Source of the DNA: Leptospira terpstrae serovar Hualin str. LT 11-33 = ATCC 700639
Lineage (GTDB): Bacteria; Spirochaetota; Leptospiria; Leptospirales; Leptospiraceae
Direction: 5' to 3'
Assembly: GCF_000332495.1 (NCBI RefSeq)
Contig: NZ_AOGW02000016.1
Coordinates: 1-64,000 of the forward strand
Length of the DNA: 64,000 bases
Of this stretch, positions 44,465 through 55,788 are shown one piece after another. The position numbers and the translations under genes were made by a program. The first letter of the stretch is position 1; every line of letters starts with the position of its first letter. The notes beneath the pieces are model-generated. The model was not told the origin of the DNA. It saw only the letters and a program-made list of their open reading frames with translations, and made no database searches.

Positions 44465-46348
44465 TTAAGTAGAACTAGAAAATTGCATATCATACAAACG
44501 TTTGTATTTAGAATTTTGGTTTTTTAGTAGATCCGTATGGCTACCGCTCTCTACAATTTCTCCATTCTCTAAATAATAAATTGTATCAGCAATTTTAACT
44601 GTAGATAAACGGTGAGCAATAATGATTACAGTTTTATTTTCATACAACCGAACAAACGCTTGTTGGATCAGCCTTTCTGACTCTGTATCCAAAGCAGATG
44701 TGGCTTCATCTAAAATCAATACTTCTGGATTTGCTAACAAGGTTCGAGCAATGGAGATTCTTTGCCTTTGCCCTCCAGACAACATCACACCACGTTCGCC
44801 AACGATGGTATCATAACCTTCCTCGAAAGCTTCGATAAACTCAGAAGCAAATGCATCCTCGGCAGCACGTCGAATTTCTTCTTCAGATGCGTCTGGCCTT
44901 CCGAAGGCAATGTTCTCGCGAACAGAACCATTGAACAAAAAGATATTTTGAGAAACAACTCCGATCCTTTTTCGTAAGTTGTCTAAACTCAAATCCTTCG
45001 CATTCACATCATCCCAAAAAATTCCGCCATCAGTTGGGTCAATTAGTCGTGGCAAAAGATCAACTAACGTAGATTTACCGGCACCTGAAGATCCTACGAT
45101 AGCTATGGTTCCGCCGCGTGGTAAAGTAAGATTAATATTTTTTAGAGCATATATATCTGTATTAGGATAAACGTAAGATACATTTTTGTATTCAATACCT
45201 TTTGACAATTGGCCGAGTGGACTTGGGACTTTTGGTTCCTTCACATCCACATCTCTTCCTAAAATTTCGAATACACGATCACTAGCAATTACAGAGGCTT
45301 GGATTAAATTCACCAAAATACTCATCTGTTTTAATGGACGCATAAGAAAAATCAATGTAAGAAAAAAAGCTATGAACATCCCTTTAGAAAAACTTGCATC
45401 TTCTAACAAATAAGCACCAATCCCTAAAAATACCATAGTCACCACAGAGCCAGATAACTCAGTTAATGCGGGTCCAATTTGGTGATAAAAATGTGTTTTG
45501 AATGTTTTGTCCGATAAGTTTTGGTTTACTTTAAAAAAACGATTTGCTTCTTTATCTTCCATCGAAAATGCTCGAATGACCCGGATTCCAGAAATCACTT
45601 CTTGCAGGTCTCCATTCAATTCAGACAATTGTTCTTGTTGGTTTTTGGTAGTTCGCCGAATGCGATCGGCAAATGTGCTCACGGGCCCTACAATTAAAGG
45701 TATGACAATAAATAATAAAAAGAATAATTTCCAACTTAACACAAGTAAGATGATTAAGTGAGTCACAATATAGAAAAAATCATTAATGGCATCTTTTAGG
45801 TCGTTTGAAACCACTTTCCCAACAATATCGACATCATTGATCACCCGACTCATGAGAACCCCTGTTTTCTCACGATAAAATTCGTTCAGTGGTAATACTT
45901 GGAGTTTTTTATAGAGTGCTTGCCTAAGGTCACTGACGGCAAGAAGGCCTGCAGAATTGACAAAGTAGACCGTACCTGCCAGGCAAATGAGTTTTAAAAA
46001 GTAAATCGGAAGGATGATGAGGCAAAACAAATATACTAAGTCGTCTGGTTTTTTATCTGCAAGTTCTTCATTTGTATTTTGTTTGAGATGGGCAAATTGC
46101 CATTCCCAATATGTGAGTCCTTGGAGGTGGTCAGGTTTTTTGTGTTCTGACAGTAATGCCTGGTCTTTTTTTGTAAGCGCAATTTGGAACTTGTAATTTT
46201 CACCAGTCCCCAAAGAATCAAAGATAGGGATGAGAGACGTGAGGGAGGCTCCATTGAATATGGAAACAAATATAGACAAGAAAACACCGAGGCTCAGTCT
46301 GTATTTGTATTTTGTTAAGTATGGCCAGAGTTTTCGGTAAATCTTCAC
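44465..46348 (-). CDS. MsbA-like ABC exporter (fused membrane and ATPase domains)
   Basis: 627 residues: six spans (about 20-330), then ATPase domain with Walker A VGSSGAGKST, signature LSGGQRQRISIA, Walker B VLILDEATSALD and HRLST. MsbA-type exporters flip lipid A or other lipids; the substrate is not proven. It has a loop of about 90 residues between spans 1 and 2. GTG start at 46348, with AAGG nine bases before it. Only two bases separate it from the ATG of the divergent lipoprotein gene. Confidence 0.88.
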   Translation of the reverse strand: MKIYRKLWPYLTKYKYRLSLGVFLSIFVSIFNGASLTSLIPIFDSLGTGENYKFQIALTKKDQALLSEHKKPDHLQGLTYWEWQFAHLKQNTNEELADKKPDDLVYLFCLIILPIYFLKLICLAGTVYFVNSAGLLAVSDLRQALYKKLQVLPLNEFYREKTGVLMSRVINDVDIVGKVVSNDLKDAINDFFYIVTHLIILLVLSWKLFFLLFIVIPLIVGPVSTFADRIRRTTKNQQEQLSELNGDLQEVISGIRVIRAFSMEDKEANRFFKVNQNLSDKTFKTHFYHQIGPALTELSGSVVTMVFLGIGAYLLEDASFSKGMFIAFFLTLIFLMRPLKQMSILVNLIQASVIASDRVFEILGRDVDVKEPKVPSPLGQLSKGIEYKNVSYVYPNTDIYALKNINLTLPRGGTIAIVGSSGAGKSTLVDLLPRLIDPTDGGIFWDDVNAKDLSLDNLRKRIGVVSQNIFLFNGSVRENIAFGRPDASEEEIRRAAEDAFASEFIEAFEEGYDTIVGERGVMLSGGQRQRISIARTLLANPEVLILDEATSALDTESERLIQQAFVRLYENKTVIIIAHRLSTVKIADTIYYLENGEIVESGSHTDLLKNQNSKYKRLYDMQFSSST

Positions 46349-46350
46349 GT

Positions 46351-47775
46351 ATGAGAACCTTATCCCTTGTTTTCTTTCTCTTGTCCCTCACTTTTTGCCG
46401 GAAGGAAACTCCCCATTTTGACTTAAAAATAGCCCTTCCCTCGGACCCTGCCCATTTAGATCCCCTGTTCCTTACCGATTTGTCAGGCCAGAAATTGGCA
46501 AAATTTCTTCACCAAGGCCTCTTTGTCCAAGATGCAAAAGGGATCCACTCTCCTTGGATTCTCTCTTACAAAAAACTTCCAGGTCCAAAAAAAGAACTCT
46601 GGCAAATCCATCTGAATGCAAACGCCCCTTCTGCTAAAGATATAGAATACAGTTTATCTCGTTTAGTTTTTGAATCTTATCCAAGAAAGGGAGACTACCA
46701 TTTTTTACTGGGTGTAAGCTCTAGGTCAGAAACAGAATTAGAGTTAGAATTCAAACCAGGTACATTAGAATCAGAATGGAAAGAGAAACTCAGTTTGCCT
46801 TTTGCTTCCATCCTAGGAAAAGAAGAATGGAAACAGGACCACTTAAAGTCCTTTGGAAAATACACACTCCTCACATGGAAAAAAAATGAATACTTAGACT
46901 TGGAATTTCAAGGAGAAGTAAACTCGAACTTTCCTAAAAAAATTCGGTTTCTTATTTTACCACAATCATCTACTTCTTTATTTTTGTATCGAAAACAACA
47001 GTTAGATGCATTTAAACTTACAGATTTCCTTCTTTCTCTACCTGAAGCCAATTCAGAATTTACACTCACAAAAAAAGGAAGATCAGTTCAATACGTGGCG
47101 ATCAATCAAAACAATCCATGTTTTGATAAACACTTTCGCAGAGCACTCAACCTATCTGTCCCGAGAGCATTGATCATTCAAAAACTATTAGAAAATCATG
47201 CAGACCTTACCTACGGCCCCATTCCATTACAATATATGGAAAAAATTGCAAAGGGAAAATCGTGGAAAGAACCAGTGTATCACAAACAACAAGCGTTAGA
47301 TGAATTGAAACAGTCTACTTGTTATCCCAAAATCAAATCAACAAGTTTGGAATTTCGAATGCGAGGTGATGATGAGAACCAGGCCAAAGGCCGCGCCATC
47401 AAACAAGCATTAGAGGATATTGGACTCAAGATTAAACTGAGGCCAATGGAAAAAGCACCATTGTATAAAGAAAATGGAGAAGGAAAAGGAGATCTTACCT
47501 TACTCACCTGGTATTCTGATTTTGATTCTGTTTGGAATTTTTTAGATCCACTCTTTCATCCAGAGAAGGTAGGTAACGGAGGGAATCGGTCTTTTTATAG
47601 AAACCCTGAGGTGGGTAAAATCTTAAACCAACCCTTCAAAAACAATTTGGATGCTTTACAAGTGATCGAAAGAATCAATGAAGATAAACCCTGGATTTTT
47701 CTTTGGTCCATCCAGGAGAACTATTTAGTCTCTAAGGATTTTCTTCGTTATAACGCGCTCGTCGATTTTCTATAA
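46351..47775 (+). CDS. peptide/solute-binding lipoprotein (SBP family 5)
   Basis: About 474 residues. Lipobox in LSLTFC, followed by the family 5 fold of OppA/DppA: LKIALPSDPAHLDPLF, AKDIEYSLSRLVFESYP, FRRALNLSVPRALIIQKLL, YGPIPLQYM. No permease or ATPase gene of an Opp system is nearby. I chose ATG 46351; ATG 46321 would lengthen the signal peptide. Its end overlaps the convergent PBP1A gene by 44 bases. Confidence 0.82.
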   Translation: MRTLSLVFFLLSLTFCRKETPHFDLKIALPSDPAHLDPLFLTDLSGQKLAKFLHQGLFVQDAKGIHSPWILSYKKLPGPKKELWQIHLNANAPSAKDIEYSLSRLVFESYPRKGDYHFLLGVSSRSETELELEFKPGTLESEWKEKLSLPFASILGKEEWKQDHLKSFGKYTLLTWKKNEYLDLEFQGEVNSNFPKKIRFLILPQSSTSLFLYRKQQLDAFKLTDFLLSLPEANSEFTLTKKGRSVQYVAINQNNPCFDKHFRRALNLSVPRALIIQKLLENHADLTYGPIPLQYMEKIAKGKSWKEPVYHKQQALDELKQSTCYPKIKSTSLEFRMRGDDENQAKGRAIKQALEDIGLKIKLRPMEKAPLYKENGEGKGDLTLLTWYSDFDSVWNFLDPLFHPEKVGNGGNRSFYRNPEVGKILNQPFKNNLDALQVIERINEDKPWIFLWSIQENYLVSKDFLRYNALVDFL

Positions 47776-50212
47776 GGGGAGGTTCCAATTCCACAGAGTC
47801 TACAGCGGTTGGTTGGATACGGCTACCTTGTGCATCATAAGTTGAAATTTCAGAATCATCGATGAGTTCCGGTTTAGGAATGGTATTTTGGATGGGAGGT
47901 TCTTGTTTCAAAAAACCGGCACGTTTCGGTGGTAAATCACCAATATAATAATACTGAGCATAAAGTGGCACCTTACAAATGTAATCTGGAGTCGATTCCA
48001 AAATAGTTCCATCATCAGCACATACATCCACCTTAACAAAATCTCCCACAAAATTAGATATCAATTGATTCCCCATACCCAATTTTGATTTTACATTCTG
48101 AGTGTACCTGTACCAAATCCCGCCAGATACTCCAGATCCCGAACCAGGGAAAGGGGCTCCTTCGTCATGACCAACCCAAACCACTGTTACATTCCTTGGA
48201 GTGAGTCCGGCAAACCATACATCCCGAACACCCTTAAGACCTTTCCACCTTGAAGATTTGAGTTTAGGAGATTGAACAGTTCCTGTTTTTCCGGCATACA
48301 AAAATGATTCCCCCTCCTTCTTCTTTAAAGTCATAGTACCTTCTTCGGTAAGAACAGACTGTAGGGTATTGATAGCCATAGCACAAGCCACTGGATCCAA
48401 TATTTGTTCGGCGGCTTCATTGGCAACAGTGCTATAAAATTCATTTCCGTCTAAATCAGTGATTTTGATAATTTTTCTTGGTGTCACTCGCCTTCCCCCA
48501 TTCATAAGGGTTGCATAAATGACAGAAAGTTCCATGGGACTTAGTTCGCCTGAGCCAAGTGCTAAAGATAAATTTCTTTGGAACCGGATCTCTGCCTCTT
48601 CTTCCGGTATTGAAAGGATAGCACTTAGTTTTTGTATAAAATAAGAAATGCCAATCTCATGTAGTAACTTTACTGAGACAGTATTTACTGACTGAGCAAG
48701 AGCTTGCCGAACTGTGATATCACCCTTATATCCCTTATACCAGTTTTTGGGTGAATAACCAGAGATATCTAATTTTTCGTCTTTGATTTTGGATGATGGA
48801 TTTACGATTCGTTTTTCAAAAGCAAGCGCATAGACAAGAGCTTTGATTGTGGATCCCGGTTGGCGCCTGGCATCTTCGGCTCGATTAAAACGAAATACAT
48901 TGGATATTTTATATCCGCCCACCATGGCTTCAATATCCCCTGTTTCAGGATCCAAAGAAATCATAGAACCGCTGAGTTGAGGTAATATGGCACGAGTGAC
49001 TTCGGCTAAATCCGCCTTACCTTTGTTTTGGTATTCGGTTTCTTGTTTCGTTAAATCGGCTCTGACTGAATCGACTCCTACACGTAACGCCTCTTCTGCG
49101 AGTCTTTGTTTTTCTAAATCTAAAGTAGTGTAAACAAGTAATCCACGTTCTTCTAAATCTTCATTGGAAAATCGTTCTAAAATAAATCTGCGAATTTCCG
49201 AATTAAAATCAGGAGCCAAATTGACTCGGAAATCTTTATCCGCCCCATATTTTCCAATTTCGCTAGAATATTTCGGATTTCCTTCTTCGTCTTTGGATTC
49301 TTTAATTTTGTATATGGTTCGGAACTTTTTTAAATTTAGTTCAATGGAATCAGAAAATTTATGAGGAATTTCTTTCTGTGAAGGATGCAGTTCTGGATTT
49401 CTGGCCATGTCATATAACACGCGTTTTTGTCTAGATAGTGCGATTCCTAAATTACGAACCGGGTTGTAAACACTGGGTGCTGGAATGATTCCGACAAGAA
49501 GAGCTGCTTCTTCTGGACTTAGCTCTGAAGCAGGTTTACGAAAATAATACCTAGCAGCCTCTTCTACTCCAGTGTTGCCTTCACCCAAAAAAATTTGATT
49601 TAAATACATAGCCAAAATTTCTTCTTTTGAGTATTGGCTTTCTATATAAAAAGTACAATAGAGTTCTGTTAGTTTATTGAATAGATTACGTTTTCCTAAA
49701 TTTAACGTAAGTTTGGCTAACTGTTGAGAGATAGTAGAGCCACCTTGTGACAATCGAAATTGAATTAAATTAGTCACTACCGCTCGACCAATGGCTGTGT
49801 AATTCAATCCTGAATGGGCAAAGAATTCTCTATCTTCAGACGAAAGTACTGCCCAAACGATGACATTGTGTTTGGCTAAATTGTCAGTACGAATGGGCCT
49901 AAAGTTTCTGCGATAGAACTCACCCATTACCTTTCCACTGCGGTCTAAAATTTTTACTGACTTTGGCTGGAAACTATCATAAAAATTGGATACTTCCGAC
50001 CGGTATTTTTCAAGTGATTTGTGTACACGAGCTTCTTCACCAGACCAAACTACATAGGCTCCACCCAAAAAGAAAAATGATAAAAAGATCCCGAAAATCA
50101 CTCCCAAAGTGAAAAACTGAACTCGACGAATCCAAAAAAAACGGAAAAGATCTGTTAGGTGGCCGTACAACACTTCCAGGATGAGGAAAAAGGAATTGGT
50201 CTGTTGGTTCAT
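47732..50212 (-). CDS. penicillin-binding protein 1A (bifunctional peptidoglycan synthase)
   Basis: 826 residues. N-terminal span, glycosyltransferase family 51 with [19 protein letters not shown] and [15 protein letters not shown], and transpeptidase with SxxK in [16 protein letters not shown] and KTGTVQS. Builds and crosslinks peptidoglycan. Its start overlaps the lon stop by 4 bases (ATGA). Proline-rich C-terminal tail of about 70 residues. Confidence 0.93.
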   Translation of the reverse strand: MNQQTNSFFLILEVLYGHLTDLFRFFWIRRVQFFTLGVIFGIFLSFFFLGGAYVVWSGEEARVHKSLEKYRSEVSNFYDSFQPKSVKILDRSGKVMGEFYRRNFRPIRTDNLAKHNVIVWAVLSSEDREFFAHSGLNYTAIGRAVVTNLIQFRLSQGGSTISQQLAKLTLNLGKRNLFNKLTELYCTFYIESQYSKEEILAMYLNQIFLGEGNTGVEEAARYYFRKPASELSPEEAALLVGIIPAPSVYNPVRNLGIALSRQKRVLYDMARNPELHPSQKEIPHKFSDSIELNLKKFRTIYKIKESKDEEGNPKYSSEIGKYGADKDFRVNLAPDFNSEIRRFILERFSNEDLEERGLLVYTTLDLEKQRLAEEALRVGVDSVRADLTKQETEYQNKGKADLAEVTRAILPQLSGSMISLDPETGDIEAMVGGYKISNVFRFNRAEDARRQPGSTIKALVYALAFEKRIVNPSSKIKDEKLDISGYSPKNWYKGYKGDITVRQALAQSVNTVSVKLLHEIGISYFIQKLSAILSIPEEEAEIRFQRNLSLALGSGELSPMELSVIYATLMNGGRRVTPRKIIKITDLDGNEFYSTVANEAAEQILDPVACAMAINTLQSVLTEEGTMTLKKKEGESFLYAGKTGTVQSPKLKSSRWKGLKGVRDVWFAGLTPRNVTVVWVGHDEGAPFPGSGSGVSGGIWYRYTQNVKSKLGMGNQLISNFVGDFVKVDVCADDGTILESTPDYICKVPLYAQYYYIGDLPPKRAGFLKQEPPIQNTIPKPELIDDSEISTYDAQGSRIQPTAVDSVELEPPLIENRRARYNEENP

Positions 50213-52581
50213 TTTTTCTTACCTTTAGATTTCGGAAAAACGAGTTTTTCCACTTCTTCAAAACGAGTGACTGGATAAAAAGTAACACCACGTTTTACAT
50301 AGTCTGGAATTTCTTGGAATGCCTTTTCATTGTCTTTAGGGAAAATGATTTTTTTCACTCCGACTCGTTTTGCGGCCACAATTTTTTCTCTAAGTCCGCC
50401 AATCGCAAGTACTTCTCCAGTTAACGTAAGTTCACCGGTCATACCAAATCCTGGAGCAATCACTTTGTTTGTTACAAGTGATAAAATCGCAGTAGCCATT
50501 GTAATTCCTGCACTTGGGCCATCTTTCGGAGTGGCACCATCAGGAACATGTAAGTGAATGGCTTTTTTTTCAAATAAAACATCATTGTTGATATAGTTTT
50601 TCACAAAAGAAAGAGCAATGTTTGCTGACTCTTCCATCATCTTTCCCATTTGTCCCGTAAGGGTGAGTCCACCTTTGCCTGGAATGAGAACAGCTTCGAT
50701 AAGAAGTGTAGATCCTCCCGCATTGGTCCATGCAAGACCAAGTGCTGTACCGGCAACTTTGGGAATTGTCATTCGATCATCAACAAATGGAGGAGGTCCT
50801 AAGTATTCAACCAAATCCTTTTCTCTGATTTCTTTGGAATACTTGTCCTTTAACACTTGTTTTAAGGCAATTTTACGAACTAATTTATCGAATGTTTTTT
50901 CTAATCCACGTAAACCAGATTCTCTTGAATACGAATTGATTAGTATTGAGACCGTTTCTTTTTTCATCGAAAAGGAATCCGGATTTAAACCATTTTTTTC
51001 AAAAATCTTTTTCCAAAGATACTTTTGAAAGATCTGCACTTTTTCTTCTGTGATGTATCCTGAAAGTTGGATTACTTCCATACGATCGAGTAAAACGCGA
51101 GGGATTGGCTCAAAAGTGTTCGCTGTTGCGATAAACAAAACATCAGACAAATCAAAAGGTAAATCTAAATAGTGGTCCCTGAAATTTGAATTTTGTTCTG
51201 GATCTAAAACTTCAAGGAGTGCAGCTTGCGGATCACCTTGGTATCCTTGCGACATTTTATCAATTTCATCTAATAAAATCACAGTATCTCGTTCTTTTGT
51301 GATCTTTAAGGCACTGATTAGTTTTCCAGGCATGGCACCGATATAAGTTCGTCTATGGCCTTTGATTTCTGCTTCATCTCTCACTCCGCCGACAGAAAAA
51401 CGATAGAACTTTCTGCCTAATGCTTCTGCTACAGATTTTGCAATAGAAGTTTTACCAACACCTGGTGGGCCCACCAAACAAAGGATAGATCCTTTACTTT
51501 TTGGATTCAATTTATGAACAGCCAAAAATTCTAAAATTCTTTCCTTCACATCTTCTAGTTTGTGATGATCCCGATTGAGTATTTTTTTGGCGTGTAGAAG
51601 GTTGACATCTTTTTCCTTTGGTTTTTCCCAAGGCAAAGCATCGACTAAATCTAAATAGTTTCGAATGACATTGTAATCACTAGAAATTGGATCTGAGTTT
51701 TTAAATTTATCAATTTCTCTTTCTACTTCGGCAATAATTTCATCACTTACAGGAACCGCTTTTAATCGTTCCAAGAGCTTTTCGTATTTAAGTTCCGTTT
51801 TATCTTCGCCAACACCTAACTCTTGCTGAATGGCCTTTAATTGTTCCCTGAGGAAAAATTGGCGTTGTTGGTTATCAATTTTATCGTTGATTTGTTCTTG
51901 GATCTTTTTCTGAAGAACCACCAACTCAATTTCTTTTTTAAGAAACAACAATACCTTTTCTAAACGATCATTGATTTGTATAGCTTCTATAACAGATTGG
52001 TATTCTTCTTTTTCTAAGTTCAGAATGGAACAAACAAAATCAGCCATTTTAGCTGGTTCGTTTACATTCATCATCGTTAGTTTCATGTCTTCTGTAAACA
52101 AAGGATTGTTTTGTGCAAGTTCCTTTGTTAAAATAAGCAAGGTTCTCATTAAAGCCTTGATATTATTTTTACTTGTACCGAGTTCTTCTTCTGGGTATTT
52201 TACATTGGCAACAAGAACTGGCTCTTTTGTATGAATGGAATTGATTTTGAATCTTTGGATGGTGTTTACTAAAATATTCATTCCACCATCAGGCAGATTG
52301 ATTTTTTTCAAAATTCGAGCAACCACACCAATCTGAAAAATATTGTCTTCCGATGGAAGTTCGGACTCATCTTCTTTTAAAAGAATCAGTCCTAAAAACC
52401 CCGCCCCTTTTGAAGACTCTTCAATGGATTGGATGAACCGACCCGGAGGTACAATTAAGGGAGTGATGATTCCTGGGAATACAGGCCGTACCTTAATCGG
52501 GAGAAGGAAAATTTGTTTCGGGAGAGAATCTTCCAATCTCGCCAATTTTGTTGGGTTTTCCCAAAATTCATTTGTTTCCAA
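50209..52581 (-). CDS. lon: Lon ATP-dependent protease
   Basis: 790 residues: N-terminal substrate domain ([20 protein letters not shown]), AAA+ module with Walker [10 protein letters not shown] and Walker [10 protein letters not shown], and the protease domain with the catalytic Ser in [10 protein letters not shown] and Lys in [10 protein letters not shown]. It degrades damaged and regulatory proteins in the cytosol. The TTG start is preceded by AGGATACGGA. Part of the uvrB-lon-PBP1A run, 13 bases after uvrB. Confidence 0.96.
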   Translation of the reverse strand: METNEFWENPTKLARLEDSLPKQIFLLPIKVRPVFPGIITPLIVPPGRFIQSIEESSKGAGFLGLILLKEDESELPSEDNIFQIGVVARILKKINLPDGGMNILVNTIQRFKINSIHTKEPVLVANVKYPEEELGTSKNNIKALMRTLLILTKELAQNNPLFTEDMKLTMMNVNEPAKMADFVCSILNLEKEEYQSVIEAIQINDRLEKVLLFLKKEIELVVLQKKIQEQINDKIDNQQRQFFLREQLKAIQQELGVGEDKTELKYEKLLERLKAVPVSDEIIAEVEREIDKFKNSDPISSDYNVIRNYLDLVDALPWEKPKEKDVNLLHAKKILNRDHHKLEDVKERILEFLAVHKLNPKSKGSILCLVGPPGVGKTSIAKSVAEALGRKFYRFSVGGVRDEAEIKGHRRTYIGAMPGKLISALKITKERDTVILLDEIDKMSQGYQGDPQAALLEVLDPEQNSNFRDHYLDLPFDLSDVLFIATANTFEPIPRVLLDRMEVIQLSGYITEEKVQIFQKYLWKKIFEKNGLNPDSFSMKKETVSILINSYSRESGLRGLEKTFDKLVRKIALKQVLKDKYSKEIREKDLVEYLGPPPFVDDRMTIPKVAGTALGLAWTNAGGSTLLIEAVLIPGKGGLTLTGQMGKMMEESANIALSFVKNYINNDVLFEKKAIHLHVPDGATPKDGPSAGITMATAILSLVTNKVIAPGFGMTGELTLTGEVLAIGGLREKIVAAKRVGVKKIIFPKDNEKAFQEIPDYVKRGVTFYPVTRFEEVEKLVFPKSKGKKK

Positions 52582-52594
52582 TCCGTATCCTACC

Positions 52595-54589
52595 TTATGA
52601 TTCTATTTTATCTGGGCCGAGTGCTAACATTTTATCACGAAACATGGCAGCTTTTTCAAAATCCAAGTCGGATGCGAAACGCAACATTTCTCGTTTTAAT
52701 GCATCACGTAACTTGTCTTTGGTTTTGTATTTCTTCAAGGTAAATTCTTTTTCCATTTCCTTGAGAGCTTCTTCTTTACTGTCTTCTTCCGCCATCTCTC
52801 GCGGTAAAATATCATGAATTTCCTTGATGATACTTTGAGGGGTGATTCCCATCTTTGTGTTGTGGGCTTCCTGGATTAGACGGCGGCGTTCCGTTTCGCT
52901 GATTGCTTTTTTTATCGAATCAGTCATTCTGTCTGCATAGAGAATGGCCTTACCATTCACATTCCGGGCTGCACGACCAATCGTCTGGACAAGCGATTTA
53001 TAATTCCTTAAAAAACCTTCTTTGTCTGCATCTAAAATGGCAACCAGAGAAACTTCTGGTATATCCAAACCTTCTCGTAGTAAATTGATCCCAACAATAC
53101 AATCGTAAACACCCTTACGTAGGTCTCTGATGATTTCTGTTCTTTCAATAGTATCAATTTCGGAATGGAGGTAGGCAATCTTCAAACCCACTTCTTTATA
53201 ATAATCCGTTAAGTCTTCTGACATCTTTTTTGTCAGAGTGGTAATGAGTATCCTTTCTTTTTGTTCAATACGAAGTCTGATTTCGTTTAACAAATCTTCG
53301 ATTTGGTTTGTGGTCGGGCGAACTTCCACCACCGGGTCAAGTAGTCCCGTCGGACGGATGATTTGTTCAATCACCGCCTCACTTTTGTTAATTTCATTTT
53401 GATCAGGAGTTGCCGATACATACAATGTCATCGGAGTCAAAGTTTCAAATTCTTGAAAATTAAGCGGCCTATTGTCGAGAGCACTAGGAAGTCTAAATCC
53501 AAAATCAACTAATGTTTGTTTTCTTGACCTGTCACCTGCATACATTCCTCCAATTTGCGGAAGTGTTACGTGAGACTCGTCAATGATGAGTAAAAAATCC
53601 ATGTTTGGAAAATAGTCAAGTAAACAAGCAGGCCTTTCTCCTTCATTTCTTCCTGTTAGGTGGCGAGAATAGTTTTCAATCCCACTACAATACCCAAGCT
53701 CCACAAGCATTTCCATATCATAGTTGGTTCTGGATTCTATGCGCTCAGCTTCCAGATGTTTCCCTTGTTTGAGAAACTTTTCTTTTTGGTCAGCCATCTC
53801 ACTTTTAATTTTTTCGATGGCATCTTTGATTTTTGGACCTGAGGTAATGAAGTGTTTTGCCGGATAAACAACTACTCTGTCTAGTTTGGTTTTTACCTTT
53901 CCCGTGAGTGGATCAATTTTAGATAAACCATCAATTTCATCACCAAAAAGTTCAATTCTGATTCCTTCCTCTTGGTAAGAAGGCATAATTTCTATGGTAT
54001 CACCACGAACTCGAAAATTTCCCCGACTAAAATCGATATCATTTCGAGCGTATTGGATATGAAGAAACTTTCGAATGATTTGGTCTCGATCGATTTTATC
54101 TCCCACGTGTAACATAACCACAGAGTTCATATAGTCTTCGGGAGAACCTAAACCATAAATACACGATACAGAACTTACGATGATTACATCATCACGTTCG
54201 AGCAAACTAGAAGTTGCACGTAACCTGAGTTTGTCGATTTCCTCATTCATGGACATATCTTTTTCAATGAATGTATCCGAAGAAGGAACGTAAGCTTCTG
54301 GTTGGTAATAGTCGTAATAGGAAACGAAGTATTCTACTGCATTGTCTGGGAAAAACTCTTTAAACTCACGAAAAAGTTGTGCAGCTAATGTTTTGTTATG
54401 AGATAGAATGAGAGTTGGTTTTTTGACACGGGTAATGACCTCAGCCATGGTAAAGGTTTTTCCAGAACCCGTCACACCCACCAGAGTAATTTTATTTTTA
54501 CCTTCACCAAAGGACTTCGCAATATTTTCAATTGCTTCGACCTGGTCTCCGGCAGCCTTAAAAGGAGAAACCATTTTGAAATTTGCCAT
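52595..54589 (-). CDS. uvrB: UvrB, excinuclease ABC subunit B
   Basis: 664 residues. Damage-recognition helicase-like subunit of nucleotide excision repair. Walker [15 protein letters not shown], beta-hairpin [42 protein letters not shown], and the C-terminal UvrC-binding helical segment ([20 protein letters not shown]). It follows the HATPase gene by 6 bases. No LexA-type box was evident immediately upstream. Confidence 0.96.
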   Translation of the reverse strand: MANFKMVSPFKAAGDQVEAIENIAKSFGEGKNKITLVGVTGSGKTFTMAEVITRVKKPTLILSHNKTLAAQLFREFKEFFPDNAVEYFVSYYDYYQPEAYVPSSDTFIEKDMSMNEEIDKLRLRATSSLLERDDVIIVSSVSCIYGLGSPEDYMNSVVMLHVGDKIDRDQIIRKFLHIQYARNDIDFSRGNFRVRGDTIEIMPSYQEEGIRIELFGDEIDGLSKIDPLTGKVKTKLDRVVVYPAKHFITSGPKIKDAIEKIKSEMADQKEKFLKQGKHLEAERIESRTNYDMEMLVELGYCSGIENYSRHLTGRNEGERPACLLDYFPNMDFLLIIDESHVTLPQIGGMYAGDRSRKQTLVDFGFRLPSALDNRPLNFQEFETLTPMTLYVSATPDQNEINKSEAVIEQIIRPTGLLDPVVEVRPTTNQIEDLLNEIRLRIEQKERILITTLTKKMSEDLTDYYKEVGLKIAYLHSEIDTIERTEIIRDLRKGVYDCIVGINLLREGLDIPEVSLVAILDADKEGFLRNYKSLVQTIGRAARNVNGKAILYADRMTDSIKKAISETERRRLIQEAHNTKMGITPQSIIKEIHDILPREMAEEDSKEEALKEMEKEFTLKKYKTKDKLRDALKREMLRFASDLDFEKAAMFRDKMLALGPDKIES

Positions 54590-54595
54590 AGGAAC

Positions 54596-55264
54596 CTATG
54601 TTAGTTTACGAGTTGCTTTCAGTATAGCTTGTTTTCGATTGTCGCTGATTTCAAGATCTACGGAATCAAAAAGTTTTTGCATGACCATCATACCACGCAT
54701 GAGTGTTGCTGTGGAAGAAAACTTACCTCTCTGAATATCATCTTCTAGATTAAAGTCTTTTACAGTATTGATCATTTCTATGGAAAAGGTTTTGTGTTTA
54801 TCGATTTGGAAATTCACTTCCACACCGCCACCGTCACCATACTTGGCTGCGTTTTCCACGGCTTCCACAGTGGCAATACAAAGGTCCATGCGTAACTCTT
54901 CTTGTATCCCATTCCGTTTCAGAAAATAATCAAGCCTTGCCCTTACATACTGCATGGGGTTGTAGGAAAGTGCACCGAGAATTACAAACTGTTCGGAGGT
55001 TCCCATCTTACGAATGATAGGAGATGTATCAGGGAGTAAATATTCACGAGGATCGATAGGGTTTGTAGTGATGATTCCGTCTTTGATTAAATCATCTAGA
55101 AGTGAAGTAATTCCTTCTAAAGTGGTATTGGGATGATCCTTGAATTTACGTTGGGTTTCCATAAACACCCAAGAGTAAAAATCGTTCACATTCCCCGAGA
55201 GGCCATTGGAGAACAAAGTTTTCACTTCTTTCTCTAACTCAGTTCTGGAGAGAGGGAACGGCAT
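54596..55264 (-). CDS. HATPase-domain protein (anti-sigma/RsbW-like)
   Basis: 222 residues from ATG 55264; an in-frame TTG at 55279 would add five. The last 130 residues carry a serine-kinase-type ATP-binding fold: TVEAVENAAKYGDGG (N-box) and MRGMMVMQKLFDSVDLE, without an H-box. Such proteins usually phosphorylate or bind anti-sigma antagonists or sit in phosphorelays. The first 90 residues are unassigned. It lies in the trmL-uvrB-lon run. Confidence 0.65.
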   Translation of the reverse strand: MPFPLSRTELEKEVKTLFSNGLSGNVNDFYSWVFMETQRKFKDHPNTTLEGITSLLDDLIKDGIITTNPIDPREYLLPDTSPIIRKMGTSEQFVILGALSYNPMQYVRARLDYFLKRNGIQEELRMDLCIATVEAVENAAKYGDGGGVEVNFQIDKHKTFSIEMINTVKDFNLEDDIQRGKFSSTATLMRGMMVMQKLFDSVDLEISDNRKQAILKATRKLT

Positions 55265-55312
55265 ATATTCCCATTTCAAGGGGAACGGAGGACTTGTAAA
55301 TTGTTTTATCCT

Positions 55313-55780
55313 TTAGGGATTAGTCCGTGTTTTTTCTTGGCGCAGTGCTTCATAAAGTACAATGGCAACAGCGTTGGAAAGATTGATAGAACGACTCACC
55401 TCTGCCATAGGTAAGGAAATAATATGGTCTGGAGGGCAAGACTTGTGGATTTCTTCCGGCAGACCCGATGTTTCCCTCCCAAAAAGGAAAACATCATTCT
55501 TTTCAAAGTCTACATCCCAATACACACGGGTTCCAAATTTGGAAACTAGGAAAATTCGGCTCCCTTCCGCCTCTTTTTTGGATCGAAATGTTTCGAAGTC
55601 AGGAAACCGCCGAAGATCCAAATCCTTCCAATAATCAAGACCAGCCCGCCGGACGGCCTTTTCAGAAAGATCAAAGGACGGCTCCCCCACAATGGAAAGA
55701 GGGACTCCGGCATTCACACAAAGTCTTGCAATATTTCCCGTGTTAGGTGGAATCTCTGGACGAAAAAGTGCGATCTCCAA
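55313..55780 (-). CDS. trmL: TrmL, tRNA (cytidine/uridine-34-2'-O)-methyltransferase
   Basis: 155 residues of the SPOUT (knotted) family: EIALFRPEIPPNTGNIARLC at the N-terminus, RRAGLDYWKDL, FGRETSGLPEEI, and LSNAVAIVLYEALRQ. It methylates the wobble base of leucine tRNAs using SAM. TTG start, eight bases after the S1-domain gene stop. Confidence 0.93.
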   Translation of the reverse strand: MEIALFRPEIPPNTGNIARLCVNAGVPLSIVGEPSFDLSEKAVRRAGLDYWKDLDLRRFPDFETFRSKKEAEGSRIFLVSKFGTRVYWDVDFEKNDVFLFGRETSGLPEEIHKSCPPDHIISLPMAEVSRSINLSNAVAIVLYEALRQEKTRTNP

Positions 55781-55788
55781 ATCGTGAA

